This document shows positions 34,808 through 47,600 of a DNA stretch of 64,000 nt, piece by piece; within the stretch, counting starts at the first letter, position 1, and the number at the start of each line of letters is the position of its first letter. The translations under genes were made by a program, and so were the position numbers. Source of the DNA: Psococerastis gibbosa (lineage: Eukaryota > Arthropoda > Insecta > Psocodea > Psocidae). The DNA is taken from NCBI GenBank assembly GCA_963971405.1, contig OZ020488.1:5893261-5957260 (forward strand). The letters are read 5' to 3'. The notes under the pieces are model-generated. The model saw only the letters and a program-made list of their open reading frames with translations. It did not search any database and had not been told where the DNA came from.

Positions 34808-35160
34808 TGTAATGAACTCCTTCCTCAGGACTACCACAACAATTGTTTATTGTACAAATAATAGTATCTATATAATTATAATCTGTATTACCTGTTGTTG
34901 TTGTAAAAAACTTAGAAGCGGAGCACTTGCTTTTACAACAGTTATTCACTCATTTGGGAATCTATCATCCCTCCCTAGTCCCTTCCCATTCCTTATCCGA
35001 CGGCAATGGCGAATACAACTTACATTGCGCAGATTGGACCTACCAACTAGGAACTATTGTTTAATATTGCAATTTAGTTTGGTTCCGACATCCTTCTCCA
35101 CATACCATGAAGCCCCAAAAGTTCCCGCAGAATAACGATGCTTAGCTTATTTCAACTTAC

Positions 35161-36077
35161 CATACTGCAGCAGCATTCCCGAAGTAATACAGCAACAGAA
35201 ACACGACAGCACACCGGACATTCCTCAAGCCATCCTGTGCCAGCAACAACCGCGACGGAAGCATAATATCCGGCTCACAGGAAACAGCGTACCGTCCTAC
35301 AGCAGCCCGGACACCCCACCCAATACTCTGCAGGTTGTAGCACAGCGCCAGAAACGCAAGAGGACGCTCCGGGTACCTGAACCGCGTTCCTCCCGAGTCC
35401 ACGAGGAACGTAAGTAGCGCAAGAATCGACGACAGGAAGCAAAGCGCTGCAGAAACCGACAACCACACTTCTGCCAGCTTCTTCTCGTTGGTTGTAAACA
35501 ACACATCTTTGTCGCATAGCGGGGCACAACGCCCGGAACGGTTTAAGTACACGTATAGGGTTGATTTTGCGTATTTCGCGCAGGGTAGCGGGTACATACG
35601 GTTATATGGCTTCGTAGGCCGCGTCGTGAGGGGGTTGACAACCCCTGTTTCCCTTTCTTCAGGCCCCTCCATACACATGTGTTCATGGTTGTTCTCCACT
35701 GGAAATTTCGAGCAGTTAAGCGCAGCCGGCCAGAGGAACCCGAAGCCTTGCATAAGGGGGGCACACCGGGAACGAACAGATTCACAGAGCCCACGGCAGG
35801 GCCCGATAGGTTTAGGCACTTTTTCGGTACACATAGGCATATAAACGGAACACAGAAAAAAGTGCAACTGTGTACTGCACCCGTACTGTACTAAAGGCGT
35901 AAATGTTTGTATGGTGAAGTCGGCGTCACCCTGCAGGTCGTTCCCGGCTAGGTTCGGCATGCTTGTCATATTGTAGCCTATGTCCTGGCAAAGTTTAGTT
36001 CGTATGGGTTCACAGACGCGAGGTATAGTTTCACCCCGGGTCCCTGACAGTAGGGCCAACAACACCGCGACCAACAT
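35161..36077 (-). CDS. fz4: Frizzled-4-type Wnt receptor, first coding exon (305 aa, continues beyond donor)
   Basis: The ATG at 36077 opens MLVAVLLALLSGTRG, a signal peptide; upstream in-frame codons are non-ATG. Residues 22-135 form a frizzled cysteine-rich domain with all ten cysteines (22, 30, 67, 76, 83, 94, 98, 105, 122, 135) and NMT and NCS sequons. TM1 is about 204-226, TM2 about 239-256, and TM3 begins near 288. LQ-GDADFTIQTFTPL, FFLCSVYMPMC, HEHMCMEGPEE and YPERPLAF resemble Frizzled-4 as recalled more than other paralogues. The exon ends TATG|GTAAGT in mid-tryptophan. A full Frizzled has about 550 residues, so TM3-TM7 and the KTxxxW tail must lie in later exons, none recognised below 35160. 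The exon is markedly GC-richer than its surroundings. Confidence 0.93.
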
Positions 36078-36540
36078 GGTCTGAGCACTCGACACAACCT
36101 ACCACGGCAACAGCTAATTCTCAACTGAAGTGAGGAGTGAAGTCCGGGAATCGGGATGTTTGGTCCACTCTTTCACGCTCCAATCAGCTCCGCTCCCGTG
36201 TGAGAAAAGTGGCTTGTTATTGACTAGTTTGCGCGCTAGTCGCTGAGAGCGCTAGTTGTTATGAGTTACTAACAAGGACCTCGTTAGCTAGATAATATAA
36301 TGTAGGTACTGTAGGCTGCCAGGTAACTCCTTACCTATTTTGGTAGTTTTTCCTTGATGTGGGAGGGTAGGTAGGCCGTATGCTCACCGCCCACATATTT
36401 TCATCAGAAGTTTTTATTGTACTGATCTTTTTTATCTTGTCTTGTTTCAAATAAGTTAATTAGGCTACCGGTACCAATAGCAGGTACTGTAGGTAGGCAG
36501 CCTAGTCAGTAGTAGGTACCTTCCAATACTGTATGTTCAT
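36078..36540. other. region upstream of fz4 first exon
   Basis: Expected 5' UTR and promoter area of the Frizzled gene. I see no clear TATA box at a fixed distance and no repeat family with recognisable ends. It contains several short inverted CTAGTTTGCGCGCTAG-type stretches near 36220-36260. No other gene is visible. Confidence 0.4.
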
Positions 36541-36554
36541 GCGTTCAGTGCTAT

Positions 36555-36995
36555 CCCGTGCAGTGCCGAATTAACCCATGGGCACTTGGGGCACAGGCCC
36601 CCGGCCCCCCCCCCAGAAATGCCTAAAATTCCGCCCCCCCCCCCCAGAATGAGATATTTTTATATTAAAATATAAAAATATTAGAAATTAAAAGTTTTGA
36701 AATTAAAAGTAAAAATTGAAAGTAAAACCCCACTATTTCAGCCCTATAGGCCTAGTTTTCAATTTTTTTTTCTCCCGGGGGGGGACCCTCGGGCCCCCTG
36801 TCCATAATTACATTGATTCTTTGTACTATACACGCCAAATTGTACCCCACCTTCGAAAACCTATCGTTACGCCACTGACAAGTGCCTCCCCCTTTTATGA
36901 GGTCTGGGACCGCCTCGTCCCCCTCTGGTTTGCACCCACGCCCCCCCCCCCCAAATCTTGTGCCCCCTGCCCCCCCAGGGGTCAATCGGGCACTG
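36555..36995. mobile_element. G-tract MITE, family C variant
   Basis: Ends CAGTGCCGAATTAACCCATG and GGGGTCAATCGGGCACTG are inverted copies; the body has several C and G homopolymers of 9-13 bases. Confidence 0.7.
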
Positions 36996-37019
36996 ATCCC
37001 TTGTAAGGCCAGCGCCACG

Positions 37020-37200
37020 CACAGCCAACAGCCAAGTATGAGCGACTGGACTGGATCCTATACTACAAGGTTTCGCCTACCTCAGAAAACTCCCGATTGA
37101 ACTGAGAGCGGCGAGAAATGCTTCTAACTTCCCTAAATTGCTTAGAAACCATCTATTAGAGAAAGCTTTCTACACTGTCACTGAGGTACTAGCACAATGA
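37020..37200 (+). pseudogene. LINE ORF2 C-terminal fragment
   Basis: Reads LRKLPIELRAARNASNFPKL, LRNHLLEKAFYTVTEVLAQ then stop. This is the tail pattern (LP-x-E-L-R ... F-x-x-L-x-x-x-L-L-E-x-x-F-Y-x-V) of many LINE reverse transcriptases. Upstream 37030-37070 shares GAGCGACTGGA with 17035. Confidence 0.6.
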
Positions 37201-38320
37201 CAATGACAGAGCTGGATACCTGATTTTGACGATTTTACTTTATACTTTCTTGTCAATTACTTGTTGATTACTTTTATTGTATAATTTAAAATATTTATTC
37301 TATGAATTTAACAGAAACATATACAGATTTATTTATCCTACACGTTGATCTTGAACTGAACTATAGCCAATAGCCTATAGGCATGCAGGTCTATTATACT
37401 GACAAAGCTACCTATTTGTTAAGGCTGTGGACAGTATAGCCAACTATACAGTAGTGTTACAATATGTTCCATATTGTAGATCTTTTCTGCTTAAAGCTCG
37501 ACCCTACTTTTCACATTCGATATCACCTGCTGGCTGTTCGGCCTACGGAGGTTAGCCTGGTTTCGGTACATATTACTGTTCATATTGTATTGATAATGTC
37601 ACACACAGTCAAGATAGGCATACTTTTAATTTATCGCATATTTTGTAATTTTGAGGCCAGTTTCTCAACATAACACTTTTTGTAGGCTACACACAAGATG
37701 CCTATGTAAAGTAACCATCCCTAAATCATTGTTATTGCTTATAAAAAAATATCCTTACTTAGACAGAACAGACACAAGATAGATTATAGGTAATCTTTCA
37801 AATCTTTGCTGCCTTTACGCCTTTCAAATTCTTTATAATTGCTTTTTAAAGTACTGTACCTCTACTACAGTAGATCTGCTCCTAAAATAAGCTACATAAA
37901 CTTTCTTTACCTACGGTGTCATTCACTTGCGAATAATTTCTTAGTAAAGTTGGAAAGAGGATCGCTATTTTGGTCAATACAATACTTTAATACCCCTAAT
38001 GTTTTAGGGAAGGAGTAGGTACCTTGGTACCTAGAGGATGTCACGAGGGACCTAGGGTGCGACACCTCGTAAAAAGGACCGAAAAGGGCCACACAAAACA
38101 GACAAGAGTGGGGGAGAAGAATACAACATTCGCTGCAAACCAATCCATAGATTGCAACTCGAGAAGAATGTTTTAGAAAAATTAGTAACGGTAATAAATT
38201 ATGAAAGTACTATGCGCTCTGCATAACCGTAATATTGCAGAAATTAGTGTCTTACAATTGGACACTGTCACTAGTTGTACTCCAAACCGTCATGATAGAC
38301 CATTTATATCGTACTTACTT
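37200..38320. other. intergenic, no gene
   Basis: AT-rich sequence with no recognised coding, repeat end or RNA gene. Confidence 0.4.
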
Positions 38321-38420
38321 ACTTACTAGCCAACGCCCACCCTTGGCATTTCTGCCATCAGGGGCCGCGCTGACCAGTATAGATGTGCCGTGTGTTCATC
38401 TCCGGTAAGTCGATCGTTTC
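38320..38420 (+). repeat. dispersed repeat, copy 1
   Basis: CTTACTTACTAGCCAACGCC CACCCTTGGCAT followed by a diverged stretch; the same start recurs at 46159-46230. Both are single-arm fragments with no recognised coding sequence. Confidence 0.6.
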
Positions 38421-38599
38421 TTTCATCATCAAGCATCGGGCAGTCCTTGAGGTGGCTGGCGGCCATAGGGGTACTCCCGCACAGGACGCAGTCGGGGGAC
38501 CTCAATATTCCAGTCTCTAGTGCAAGACTGAGAATTTCGAGAGGCGGGCGTATTCTTTCATGGGAGGGAGGGGGGGGGGGTACTATTCATCCCAATTAA

Positions 38600-39590
38600 T
38601 TTAATTCCTTTTATGTGGGTACATAGTATAAGCTATTGGCCTTCCTGCCCTAGCTCATTGAGAACACATCTACTATTCTACTGTATAATATACCTACAGT
38701 ATTTACTGTACTTACGACTTTTAGATGCTTTCAAAATACGCGGTAATTTTCAGTTTTAAAAATTACTTTCGCACTCCTTTAATTAGTTTTGTATCAGTAA
38801 CAAGTTATTTTAACCTCTAGCCTACCCTATTGTTGTTAGTGAATGAATGAATGAATAACGACTTCTTGTTCTATGAATTAGCAATGAATTTGAAATCTAA
38901 TTTGTAGCTTTCTTTTGACTATACTAATCGTATAGCGAGTACCACCCGCTTACATGGGGAAACTAACAAGGAATCGTTGAGTGATTGAGCTCCGGATGCC
39001 GATCCAGCCGACCTGGTGTGGATGCACAAAATGCAAATAGGCCCTATTACGTATGCATACAAATAAAACAACCAAATTGTTACAATTGTTATTTTTTAAT
39101 TGAATGTTGCTATGTTCTAATAACAAACAAAACAATGCTTGCCCTAGACGCGTCAAGGACAAAAATGGCGCTAAAGGTCATACGTCGTAATTTTAAAAAA
39201 TGCACTGAAATAAAATATAAATTGGCTAACATTTACTCACAATAGCAGACGACACAGTTTCACAATATTATAAATCTCATTCGCATGCGTATTGTCGTGT
39301 GCATTTAAACATTTGTCCGACTACAGCGCTCTCTACAGCAACACGTATACACTAAAATATATATACAATGTTATTCAAAAATGTACAACTTTCTAGTAGC
39401 AATGGTAGTCTGCTCCGTGACGGCCAACATCCATCTCATTTTGGACCCATCGTTCCACACACAAAACGTTCCTAGATTCAGAAAGAAAGCCGCCAAGTTA
39501 TTGGCATAGTAATTCCCTTTCGTAACCCCGGTAGACAACACTGCATGGCGATTATGGCCGTACTGGCGTACTATCGTCGAGTTGGGCGTC
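38600..39590. other. intergenic, no gene
   Basis: AT-rich sequence. Several short open frames have no recognisable motif and no splice context. No repeat family seen. Confidence 0.4.
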
Positions 39591-39775
39591 AAAAAATCGG
39601 CTAAAGGCCCAGAAAGGCAGATTCAACGCTATGAGATCTGCCGAGATGGAGCAAATGGGTTGGTGGACATAGACAGATTCTACTCCACCCATTTGCTCAA
39701 ATTCAATGTGTCTTGAGAGATCTCCCAGAAGATCTGCTGCGTAGAATCTGTCTTTATGCGACGGTTCTAATGCAC
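39590..39775. mobile_element. foldback fragment sharing sequence with 53.1 and 56.8 kb
   Basis: Inverted arms AGATTCAACGCTATGAGATC / GATCTGCTGCGTAGAATCT with AGCAAATGGGTTGGTGGA and TCCACCCATTTGCTC at the centre. The same words recur at 53150 and 56830-56900. Confidence 0.5.
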
Positions 39776-40049
39776 TCATTTTCTACAATGTATCTCGACG
39801 AAAATAAGGTGTAAGTCGCAACACAAATAGCCTTCGCGGATCGGGCCGTAAAAGTACGTGAATAAACACGTTAGTTCAACTGGCTTACAATTTTTGCTCT
39901 TGTGAATTACTATTTTTTTTAACGGGGATGGGCAACGCATGAAAATCATTGGATACTTGGTATCATGAGACATGCTCACCATTACTGATTTAATCTAGCA
40001 GACGTAAGCGTGACTTAACCATGTTCGAGTACGAGTCGATTGGAGGCAT

Positions 40050-41100
40050 AAATTAACTAAATAATCAAGTTTAAGTTCAAAGTAAGTTAGCCATTATTAA
40101 CTGGGGCTAACTGCCGTAGCCAGTAGGCTTTGCCAGGTTGAATAGCCAGCTCTTGAATTTGTTATTTAAAACGATATTTCAGATCACGCTGAAATATGTG
40201 GAAAGTTCGAGATAATGTCACCATGATTTATAAGAACTTGGCGGCAATGCAATCATTCCTACGCTACAACTCGTTTACACTTCAAATCGTACACAAGACT
40301 TCTTAGAAATTTAAATTTGAAACTACACGACGAAATAGTTTTAAGACATAAATACTGGCGTTTACAAATTTGTTATTACAAATATGTGCGAAGAGTGACA
40401 GTGAGCGCTCATCTTATGCTGTACGTGGAAAAGGGTTCTAAACGTCAATTTGTTGCCTGATTTCTATTTCATTAAAGGTCAATGTATTGAGCAGCTGCCC
40501 ACCAAACGGAAATAAGCCTCTCAGTCATATGATATCTCATTTTATGACAGATTCGTAGATTTTTTAAAACATTACCGGTAAGCCGGGATTACACTAAAAG
40601 TTGCCAACAATTGTTTGGACACAAAAGTCGGCAGCATCTGTCGCCATCATTTTTCTGGTTGATTGTTGTAAAATGTCGTCAACTTCTGTGGGCAGCATGT
40701 TGATATGCTGGTGGTTCGATTTAAACGCGGATTTAGCCTCAACATTGTCGCCAACAAATATTTTCATCTTTACTGAATCCAGATGGGAAATGTCGTTGTC
40801 ATATTTCAACATGTCGGGGCCACAAAAGTAGCTACAATTTTTCCGATAGGTTTTTGTAACATTTCGTCAACTTCTGTGGGCTATTGATATGTTGGCGATC
40901 CAGCGTAAACCCATCTTTATAGCCAATTTCATTAAGATCATAATGAATTACAAACAAGAAAGGTCATACAAACAATTTGGAAACCCCACTACGATTTCCT
41001 CACTTTACATTGAAACGGGGGCCTTTATAGTGATAGCTGAGCCAATGTCAAGAGAAACCTTATATAGCCTAACTACCTGACATGATGGCTTGAATTTTTG
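40050..41100. other. intergenic, DIP2 3' side
   Basis: AT-rich. 40580-40830 and 40830-40900 share ATGTCGTCAACTTCTGTGGGC-like stretches (direct repeat), probably element remains. No gene seen. Confidence 0.4.
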
Positions 41101-41104
41101 TTAT

Positions 41105-41110
41105 TTTATT
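41105..41110 (-). promoter_or_regulatory. candidate DIP2 polyadenylation signal
   Basis: AATAAA on the minus strand, about 305 nt past the DIP2 stop codon. Position and hexamer fit a 3' end signal, but the region is AT-rich and the hexamer could arise by chance. Confidence 0.4.
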
Positions 41111-41414
41111 TCAAATCAATGTCAATCAATGGAACACCGGGATCCAAAATCATAACTTTTGCATCCACAAAAGGACGACGCATTATTTGCGTATAGTAGC
41201 CAGAGCACTTCCGTGATTTCCTTAGATTGCTTAATAGAATGCACCTTATCATAAGGTAAACAAGGCGAAAATTGTAAACATATTTACCGTCAATAGAAAC
41301 ATTAGAAGGTAAGTTTGCACAGTGTTTACATACGGGTAGAGTGTTTTTTGGACCGAAAGAGAGCACGGAAGTAAAAATTTTACCATACGTTGTTTTCACA
41401 AGGAAAATCACAGT

Positions 41415-41667
41415 TTACATATTGTACGCAACGTAAATAGGATCCAACTGGTCTGCTAAGAAGCCGTCTCGCAAGTGCATACGTTGTTTTTCACCGCGAG
41501 AGTTAATGGGAACCACTCCGGGGTCCACTACGACGACTACTCCAACAATGAGGTGGTGTTCTTCGAGCACAGTGTTTGTGACCAGCGGTACCAGGTCCAG
41601 GGCTTCGTTTTCGTTGCCATCGAGTTCTACAACGACTACTAGAAGATGCGTCCAAGTGAATACGGCA
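41415..41667 (-). CDS. DIP2: DIP2 terminal exon with stop codon
   Basis: The acceptor is TATTTACAG. The exon encodes AVFTWTHLLVVVVELDGNEN, EALDLVPLVTNTVLEEHHLI, VGVVVVVDPGVVPINSRGEK, QRMHLRDGFLADQLDPIYVA, YNM and stops with TAA at 41417-41415. This is the near-invariant DIP2 C-terminus. Confidence 0.97.
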
Positions 41668-44600
41668 CTGTAAATAAGAGAGAAAGGAAGAAATGTTTAT
41701 AAAAAGAACCAAAAGCATTCATAATCCATGTCGAGTCATTTTACTCTAGGCATAAATTCATACAACTAGCCTTAATACCTACCTTGCACATTTATCACTG
41801 CTGCTAATGCCTATTTAACAGGCTGGTCCGACCGCCTGAACCAAACCAATTAGGAACTACGTTTTTCAGTTTTCCACCAGCAGCTACAGGCTCAAAACTA
41901 GCTGCGGGATGGGAGTGGAGCTAATGGGTAGTAAGCTGCGCCTGCGCCCTAACAGGGGGGAAATTATAAGGAGGAAATTATAAGAAAAACGTAGATAATA
42001 GAATAAGAACTAGAGTGGATTGCAGGAGGAAACTCTAGGTCAGGAGCGTAAAGATAGAAGAGGGTAGAAGAGAGGCGAAGATAAATAAATAAATAAGTAA
42101 GGGCTTTTCATTGTTTCTATTACTAAGCCAACCTAGCGGAGTTAGGGCTATAAAGCCCTCTCTTACACTCAACTAGGATGACCCGGGACCGCCTGCTTTA
42201 CATGCCCTCAGAAGCATGGCCAGAAAATGTATCCAGTGTGGGACTCGAACCAACAACCTTTCGGGTGAAAGTCAGAGTCCGTACCACTACGCTACATGTC
42301 CTGACGAAGATGTTGTGGGAGAAGAAATTAAGTAGAAGAAATAATACTTAGAGACCATATAAAAGATAGAGAGATAAGTTGAAGGTAAAGGGAGTAAGGA
42401 ACCGAGAGGAATAGAGTGGGAGGTCCGAGGAAAGACCGAAAGAAGGACAATCGGGGATCGTTGGCGTTACCAGGGCGACTGGGTATTTATTTTAGGCGCG
42501 GGTTCCACCGACCTCTCATTGCAGAATGCAAAGACATTGACGTGGTAGCAGACATTCATGATTTAGGCAGGGTTTCCACCGACCTCTCATTGCAGAATGC
42601 AAATGACATTGACGGAAATTTACATTTTTCTTTTTATAGAAATCTATTAAAATGTTTGTACTTAACATATCCCATGACGCCATTTTTTAATTTTAGTTCG
42701 TTTGTTTGATTTTACTCTATGATCATTGATGAATTTTAACTATGGCATAGAGTAAAACAAAAATGTCCGTCAATGTCATTTGCATTTTGCAATGAGAGGT
42801 CTGTGGAAACCCCGCCTAAGTCTTGAATGTCTGCTACCACGTCAATATCTTTGCATTCTGCAATGAGAGGTCAGTGGAAACCCCGCCTTACATGTGGCTC
42901 CACGGCTCCATATTATTCACTGATCAGGGATGGAACCAGCCTAGCCCTTCAAAAATTATGACTATTATGACTACATAAGTGAAAAATTATTTATAAATAA
43001 TTGAAATAATTCATGACCAAAACTTGGTGGGTTGGATTTCTTGTGCCACGACTTTATTTTCCATCAACATTCAAACCAATTTTAATTTAACGCATTAAGC
43101 TGGAAAAGCACTTTTGTTTTATTCATTTCATTTAAAAAATATGATTTGACCAAAATGACGATATTTATGACATGGTATAAAGAAATATGACTTTTTTATG
43201 AAAATTATGCTTTAGTTCCATCCCAGACTGATCAATACAATTTATTCTGATTCTGATATTGTGGCGTAGGCCTACTTACCATTCTGCTACCTTCTTATGG
43301 CATCGCATGACACTATTTTCTACGTCAATCGGGTGGTATCTCATGCCTCGAAGCATAATTGTCTCGTCTAGAGCGCCCACCACGAAAACTGCGTCGTGCA
43401 TTTCTGAAAATAGAAAATTACAGATTAAGGTACGTGAAAACGACAATCAAAGTACAGAAAAGGCCTAGATGCTGTGGCCCTTGCAAAACAACCAGCCAAA
43501 TATTGTACATATAAAAAATAGCCTACAGTGCGACCAGGAATTGAAGGAAATGAATCACCGCGGAATATACCTCCTTCTTCATTAAATAGCTCTTTTATCG
43601 AAGATTTGTGATCATCATGCCAATTTCAACAGTGTTGTCATGATGATTGCACCGGGGAATTGTAATGCAGTGGTTGCCCGTTGCCTTCTACATCCTTATG
43701 GCGCTGACTCTTATCTACATTGAGTTCCTCCAACTTTAGGGCCAATTTCCACCGAAAATACTGCGTTTTTTCGCATATTCCGGTTCATATACCTTATATC
43801 CAAATGTACAAAGCAAGCATGACGGGAAGACGACTGCCAGGACGGCCAAGAAACCGCTGGAAGGACGAGTTAGAGAATGACCTTCGCGAGTTGGGAGTCT
43901 CCAGATGGTGGAGCGTTGTGCAAAACCGAGAAGAATGGAGGAGTGTTGTCGAGCAGGCCAAAGCCCACCAAGGGCTGTAGAGCCGGAAGAAGAAAAAAGA
44001 AGAAAGAATACCTTATATCCTGTATACGGTACAGTGTTTCATTTCTTTCACTCTGTTAAGGCAGTATTCATTATAAATAAATTGATAGCATTTTAGCGTA
44101 GATATTTAAGTCTCGCTACAATATTTAATGAGTAGGAGGCATATTCATTAAACGCAGATCAACCTAGAAATCGCTGTCATAGTAACACTCTGATGATCCG
44201 CTGATTTTTTCGATTCGGCTCGATTGTGAGTATTTTCGGTCCGGTCTTCGGTTCGGTCTATCTCTCTTCGGTCGGCGGTTCGGTCCAACCTAATCCATCA
44301 CTACACTTAATCCGATGAGAGCCAGTTCTTAGCTCCACTTTTTTTCCTTAGATTAAATTAATTAATGCCCAAGCTTAATTTTTAAATTGGGTTAGTGGAC
44401 ACACCCAAGCATGTGAGGTAAGCAAGTGAAATGAAGCTATGGCAGGTAAGGTAGGGTGATGATAGTATTAAGATTAGGCTATGTCTTTTGGGCGCGAATA
44501 TGTCTTAGACGATTAAGCGTGCCATAAAACATTCCCCTTGAACACACATTATCAATACATTGTAATAGTTCAGGGAGATTCGCAAAAAAACTAAAACGAA

Positions 44601-47600
44601 ACAAAGTGCTTTCTTCATCGGAGTACCCCTACCACGCGTTTTTTGTACAAATTCGATTGTCACAGCAATTATCGATCATAGAGCAGTCAAAAATATGAAA
44701 ATGCTCCTCTTCATTTTGATATAAGACAGACTAACACCAATTCTTGAACTCCTTCCTCGGGACTACCAGTCCAGTCACACCAATCATTTTTTGTGCAAAT
44801 CAAATTCAATGATTGTGACTAATCTGTGTTGGAAATAGGTATAGGAATATTGGTGACAACTCTACAATTGATTTTTCATAAGATAGGTACTTAATTTATT
44901 TCAATTCAGGCAAGGAGAAAGCAATTTGATTGTTTTTTGTTTACGAACCATATCACATTGTACTAATTTTTTCTTTTTCAACCTAGAAAATAAAGTGCTC
45001 CCTGGTAAATTTTTAATGAAGCCTTATGCTACCATATGAGATTATTTCGCACCCACAATAAGGCACAGCCCAAACTTAATGGGTAAATTTGTTAATAGAC
45101 GTGGCATCAGAGTTTAGGGAGAATGATGATCTCATGAACCACAGGCGACCACATTGCGCAGACAACCAACTGTCAATAAGGGACCGAAACAAGTTCTAAG
45201 GCGCCCATTCCATCGACCGGCTAGGGCTATTTACAAAAACGGTGACGTGGTAGCAGACAGTCAAGGCTTAGGTGGCGTTTCCACCGATCTCGCATTGCAG
45301 AATGCAAATGACATTGACGGAAATTAGAATTTTTCTTTTTATTGAAATCTATTAAAATGTTTGTACTTAACATATCCCATGACGCCATTTTTTAATTTTA
45401 GTTTGTTTGTTTGTGATTTTACTGTATGATCATTGATCAATTTTAAGTATGGCATAGAGGAAAATAAACATTTCCGTCAATTCTGCAATGCGAGGTCGGT
45501 GAAAACCCCGCCTAAGTCTTGAATGTCTGCTACCACGTCACTGTTTTTGTAAATAGCCCTAGCCGGTCGGTGGAATGGGCGCCTAAGATGTTATATAAAT
45601 TGAAACACACGTAGTAAATACATACATTGGTAGGAAGCCCTAGCCGGTCGGTGGAATGGGCGCCTAAGATGTTATATAAATTTAAACACACGTAGTAAAT
45701 ACATACATTGGTAGGAAGTCGCCTTATCTGACAGATAGCTTAGCCCAGTACCTTTAAATGAGAAGGTGTTTTGGTAAACTTGCCTAGTTTCATACATAAT
45801 AAAATCTAGCCCATTTTTTTTCTAACTTACACTAGCACCCACAAATACTCAAAGTAGACTCACTTTAATTTATAAATAATTTTTTTTAAGGCTAATTATA
45901 TTTAGGTACTGCTTATCCTTTTAAGTAGGCCTAGTTACTTACGGTATTTTTCCGCATAACATCGGGACCTCAGTATTCATTAACAGAATAATAAAATGTT
46001 TAATAATTGATGTCTGTTGTAACACTGGCCTACATAATATGGTAGTACACCGTAAGTATGACAGTTGATGTAACCCCGTTTCACCACAGAGATTTTGAAT
46101 TTCCCGTTTTGCCCTCTTGTTTGAAACAATTGAATCAATGCGAATTAATAGCTAACACTTACTTACTAGCCAACGCCCACCCTTGGCATGTCGGCCATTT
46201 GGTGCGCGCTCACCAGTAGCGACGTGCAATCTTTTTGAACTCAATAAATTAACTTTAATAGCTAACACCTTGGGGTTTATTTTATTTCCGTCACTTGACA
46301 TCTTGGGGTTGCTTTACAATAATTTAATCCTATTCCCGGTGTTTAAGTTAATACCAAATCGCCATAGTAGGGCCGCTGTAAGGTTATCTCTTATGTAGAA
46401 AACAATTTTGAATAGCACTTTCCATTCTAAAACCAGGTGCAGTTTAAAAATCATCGCCATAGTCAGCAGGCTGAGGGTGATAGGCACTAACTAAAACTCA
46501 CCTAAAAACTATCTTTCACACTAAATGAACACCCTATTTCCCAGAACTACGTGAACTAGTTTTTTTTAACCGAAGTTGGGGTAGATAGACTGATTACCTA
46601 TCAATTTTATCAATCCAATAGGCTTAATAATCATGCCTAATTTCTGTTCAAAACTCTGTAAAAACGCACGTACACACACAATACTTCACACCATGCACAC
46701 ATGCAATGCGCTGTGTTTTCCACAATGCAATACCTACCGTAATTGGATTGCCCAAAACATAGTTGGGTTTAAATATTTTCTTGTATTTAATACTAAAGAT
46801 ATATAAAGATTGGGTCTATCCAAGTAGGACTATTTCATACATATACAGTAGTACTACAAGGAATTAGTGCGTAAAACCGAATTATCAAATTCAAGGAAAA
46901 ATGTTATAAGAGTGTACAGCCCGTAGGAAAGTGGCAGCCCGAAATTTAATACTTTTTATTTTTTATTGAATTAACTAAGCATGTTATTAAAGATTTGGCT
47001 CATCAAAGTTGTGGAAGACTACATCATGCATCATATTATAAGATATCTTTAATTTTCGAAATTGTAGTTTTTTCAGAAACATGCAGATATTTTATAAACT
47101 ATAACTTTTCACGTAAAAGCGATTTTATAAAAAAACTACAATTTCGAAAACTAAAAATACCTTGTTATATGATGCATGAAGTAGTCTTCTACAACTTTGA
47201 TGAACTTTAATAACATGCTTAGTTAATGAAATAAAAAATAAAAAAGTAGTAAATTTCGGGCTGCCACTTTCCTACGGGCTGTACACTCTTTTAAGGTACA
47301 GATTTTAAAATGTTTTGTTGACAAGGAATAACCGTGCATTTTTGACGAAAATAATTAATTTCTCGTTCCACAGCCGCAAAGATATGACAGTGGTGAACTG
47401 GTGATAGGAAAAATTCACAACAAATTCATGGTTTCTTTTTCAAATAGCAGTCTGTTTTCCCCGACTGATTTACAGCTATTCTATAAAATCGGTTTAATGC
47501 ACTTTTTATCGGGGGTTTCAGAAATAACAATTCCTTCGTTCGAAAGCTTGCATTTTTTATCTGATCACTTTTATGATTTTGCTGTTGTGGAACGAAAAAT

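Noticed and set aside
35488..35894. Open frames on the plus strand over the Frizzled exon
   Set aside because: They overlap a strongly conserved coding exon antisense, with no motif of their own; they are shadows.
36078..36095. A longer Frizzled start with six extra residues
   Set aside because: The first residue there is a GTG codon; the first ATG in frame is at 36077 and gives a proper signal peptide.
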